Below, piece after piece: positions 61,680-64,000 of a DNA stretch of 64,000 bases (positions are counted from its first letter, which is position 1; every line of letters starts with the position of its first letter). Made by a program: the position numbers and the translations under genes. This DNA comes from Biomphalaria glabrata (lineage: Eukaryota > Mollusca > Gastropoda > Planorbidae): the NCBI RefSeq assembly GCF_947242115.1, contig NC_074724.1, positions 37,544,998 through 37,608,997 on the forward strand, in the 5' to 3' direction. The notes beneath the pieces are model-generated. The model worked only from the letters and a program-made list of their open reading frames with translations. It had not been told where the DNA came from and searched no databases.

Positions 61680-62849
61680 ATAATAGTGAACAAATAGATG
61701 CTATCTTACTAGATTTTTCTAAGGCTTTTGACAAAGTTCACCACCATAGTTTGCTTAAAAAATTAAAATATTTCGGCATTAATGGTCCACTGCATCAGTG
61801 GATTAAGGACTTTCTGATAGGGAGAGAACAAACTGTAATAATAAATGGCTCTAAATCAACACAAATAATAGTAAACTCAGGTGTACCTCAAGGAACAGTC
61901 TTGGGTCCACTACTATTATTAATTTACATAAATGATTTACCAAATTGCATTACTTCAGGAACAAAAGTCAGATTATTTGCAGACGATTGCATAATATATA
62001 GAACAATAAAAACAACACAAGACACAGATATTTTACAAGGAGAATTAGATGAATTACAGAAATGGGAATCAAATTGGAGCATGTCTTTCCACCCAGAAAA
62101 ATGTCAGTTGTTAAGAGTAACAAAAAAACTAAAACAAATTAATTCCACTTATCTTATTCATGGCAAACCAGTAACACAGACTAAAAACGCAAAATACCTA
62201 GGTGTTATAATATATGAAAAACTGTCATGGAATCCACATATTGATGAAACTACAAAAAAAATCAAACAAAGCATTAGGATTTATTAAAAGAAATTTCTAT
62301 AAATCAAATAAGAACATAAAACTAAAATGTTATTTAAAACTTTGGTTAGGCCAATAATAGAATATGCATCCTCCGTTTGGGACCCCACAACTCAAGAAAA
62401 CATTAAGAAACTAGAACAGACACAAAATAGAGCAGTGCGATTCATAACAAACGAATATTCACATTTGACTAGAGTAACACCTTTAGTAAAATCACTAAAT
62501 TTAGAAAGTCTTCAGGACAGAAGGCTCAAAAGTAAAGTAGCAATCATACATAAAACACTGAACCATAATCTTCAAATACAAAAACAAAATTTAATAAAAT
62601 ACTCTGAAAGACACAAAGATAAAGGCACATTTCTCGTCCCATATGCTAGGACAAATTTGTACAAATACTCCTTCTTCCCTAGTGCTATTAGAGCATGGAA
62701 TGGGTTGCCTGAGCTAGCCAGGAAAACCAGTGACTTGGCAGAATTTAAGTCATTGGTTAATATGCATGACTAAATGTTTGACGCGTAGGACGTAATCATC
62801 TTCTTTTTTGAAGTAACGTCTGTATTATATAAGATAAGAAGATAATAGT
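61680..62849 (+). mobile_element. LINE 3' part, unit RB'
   Basis: Shares all four private palm changes and the extra A of RB (178 codons, 61,751-62,287). The tail frame 62,327-62,773 differs from RB by one residue (Thr for Ile in KVAIIHKTLN). Confidence 0.9.
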
Positions 62850-63464
62850 ATTTATCTTGAATCAGTTTGTTAATCTACATTATATGGGTATGATAGTTGT
62901 AGTTCTACTAGATCAAGTTAAATATAGCTATCCTTTTTTAGATGTAATGTGAAATTGTATCTGATAGTATTTTTCATTCTTAGGTAGATCTTGATTACAC
63001 TGCCTGGTTTTGTGGTTTGCACGAGACGGTTGACACAATGATCTGAAGTTCAAACTGCCATTTTCTACTGTCCGCTGCAAGATCTTGGCAGGAATGTAAA
63101 AGGAATGTCCAAAATATTTAAATGACAAACAGGATGGGAACTGATAATGAGGAATGTATGTCCAGTTTTTTGTTGTTTTTTTTTTGTGTTTTTTTAATAC
63201 AGATATGAAAGATGACATTACCCTAACTTAGAGTCATAGGAGTTTCATTAATTTATTTACTCAGATGCTGAAACAGACATCTGGCATATTCCTATAATCA
63301 GTATCATGGCCTTTGTATACAACAAAATTGATTGGAACTCCTAGACTAGAAATATAATTCAAGATTTAAATAAGGCACTGGTCATAGTTTTAGAAAGTGT
63401 GGCTAGCATTCTGGTAAGATATTTTATTAATAATTAGAAATTAAATTAAATTTTATTTAATGAT

Positions 63465-63965
63465 ATTAAATTTCTTTTTTAAGAATTATGGTCCATTTTT
63501 TCCCCATTTGTGTACAAAGAAGGAAGACAGAGAGATGGAAAGACATCAAAGAATGGGCAGGTCTGCCAAGAAATGGTTTATCCAGGGCTAAGTACAGAGA
63601 GGAATATAGAAGGGCTGTTGACAGATCTTGTGTGGTGCCCCCATGGTTCAACAGACTAATTGATTGGTAATGGTAAGAATTTAATGTATTTTTAAAAAAA
63701 AATTGTGTTAATTACATTAAGGGACTAAATCAGTCTTTTTTTATTTCCAGAAAATAATACCAGGGTTATGCTCCTTTGACCATTGAGTTCCAGGATGAAG
63801 AATGAAAGACAGAGAGCAATGTGAAGACATGAAAGAATGGGCAGGTCTGCCATGAAATGGTTTATCCAGGGCTAAGTACAGAGAGGAATATAGAAGGGCT
63901 GTTGACAGATCTTGTGTGGTGCCCCCATGGTTCAACAGACTGATTGATAGGTAATGGTAAGAATT
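63465..63965 (+). repeat. Two 284-bp monomers, unit RB'
   Basis: Open type 63,488-63,670, then stop-bearing type ending near 63,955. Confidence 0.8.
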
Positions 63966-64000
63966 TAATGTATTTTGTAAACAAAATGGTGTTAATTACA

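Larger units (their letters stand above)
58041..64000 (+). repeat. Composite array unit RB' (near copy of RB, cut by window edge)
   Basis: Modules: hAT relic 58,275-58,761; GC-richer repeat 58,762-59,055; A/T block 59,334-60,496; spacer 60,497-61,679; LINE 61,680-62,849; unassigned 62,850-63,464; monomers 63,465-63,965. The A/T block reproduces the nested structure of RB. The array continues past 64,000, since the last bases are the normal start of another unit. Confidence 0.85.

Noticed and set aside
17650-64000. CRISPR-like array or satellite centromere
   Set aside because: Repeats are kilobase-scale composites with LINE and hAT coding relics and no short spacer-repeat alternation. There is no simple centromeric monomer throughout.
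1-64000. tRNA, rRNA or other structured RNA genes
   Set aside because: Only SINE-embedded tRNA-like promoter boxes were found; none folds as a complete tRNA by eye.

Overview
The window is AT-rich, intron- and repeat-dominated animal DNA. There are no long intact host genes, and only a few short exon-like pieces bounded by splice-like signals. tRNA-derived SINEs, hAT and piggyBac-type MITEs and a Jockey/CR1-like LINE point to an invertebrate. The many overlapping TCTAGATC tracts and the style of the SINEs resemble freshwater pulmonate snail genomes such as Biomphalaria or Bulinus. That assignment rests on recalled resemblance, not on a search.

Positions 1 to about 17,600 are ordinary intergenic or intronic DNA. 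They hold a (TA)n tract, the C-terminal zinc-knuckle tail of a non-LTR retroelement (2463-2642), several candidate exons (3560-3966, 6006, 7732 on +; 14645-14774 and 15630-15704 on -), two families of 55-62 bp tandem repeats (3985-4330 and 4480-5765), SINEs, a 910-bp TTAA-flanked MITE (11848-12757), a 166-bp MITE (14380-14545), a GC-richer interspersed repeat (13365-13790) and a 1.8-kb degenerate A-rich minisatellite (15760-17570).

Positions 17,650 to 64,000 are one array of eight composite units of about 4.7-6.6 kb. Read in the LINE sense, each unit carries: a TCTAGATC-rich spacer; the 3' part of a Jockey/CR1-like LINE; an unassigned ~0.6-kb stretch; two or three 284-bp monomers derived from a retroelement C-terminal tail; a decayed ZBED5/SCAND3-type hAT transposase fragment; a GC-richer ~290-bp repeat; and an A/T-homopolymer block in which the hAT end CAGTGGTTCCCAAAC recurs three to five times. 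Units L1-L4 (18,020-39,082) lie with the LINE on the minus strand. Units RA, RB, RA', RB' (39,083-64,000, running off the right edge) lie with it on the plus strand. The array is therefore a large inverted repeat that folds at 39,082/39,083, where the sequence shows a deletion, a 96-bp back-duplication and then the strand switch.

The right arm has a higher-order period of about 12.3 kb (RA-RB against RA'-RB'). It is nearly identical between copies and is marked by a 942-bp solo-LTR-like insertion with a 4-bp target duplication in RA and RA' only. In the left arm L1 and L4 share diagnostic variants that differ from all other units, and L4 alone keeps about 0.75 kb more of the LINE. LINE and hAT lesions are shared across units. 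This implies that the composite block was amplified as DNA, by template switching and unequal exchange, rather than by repeated transposition.
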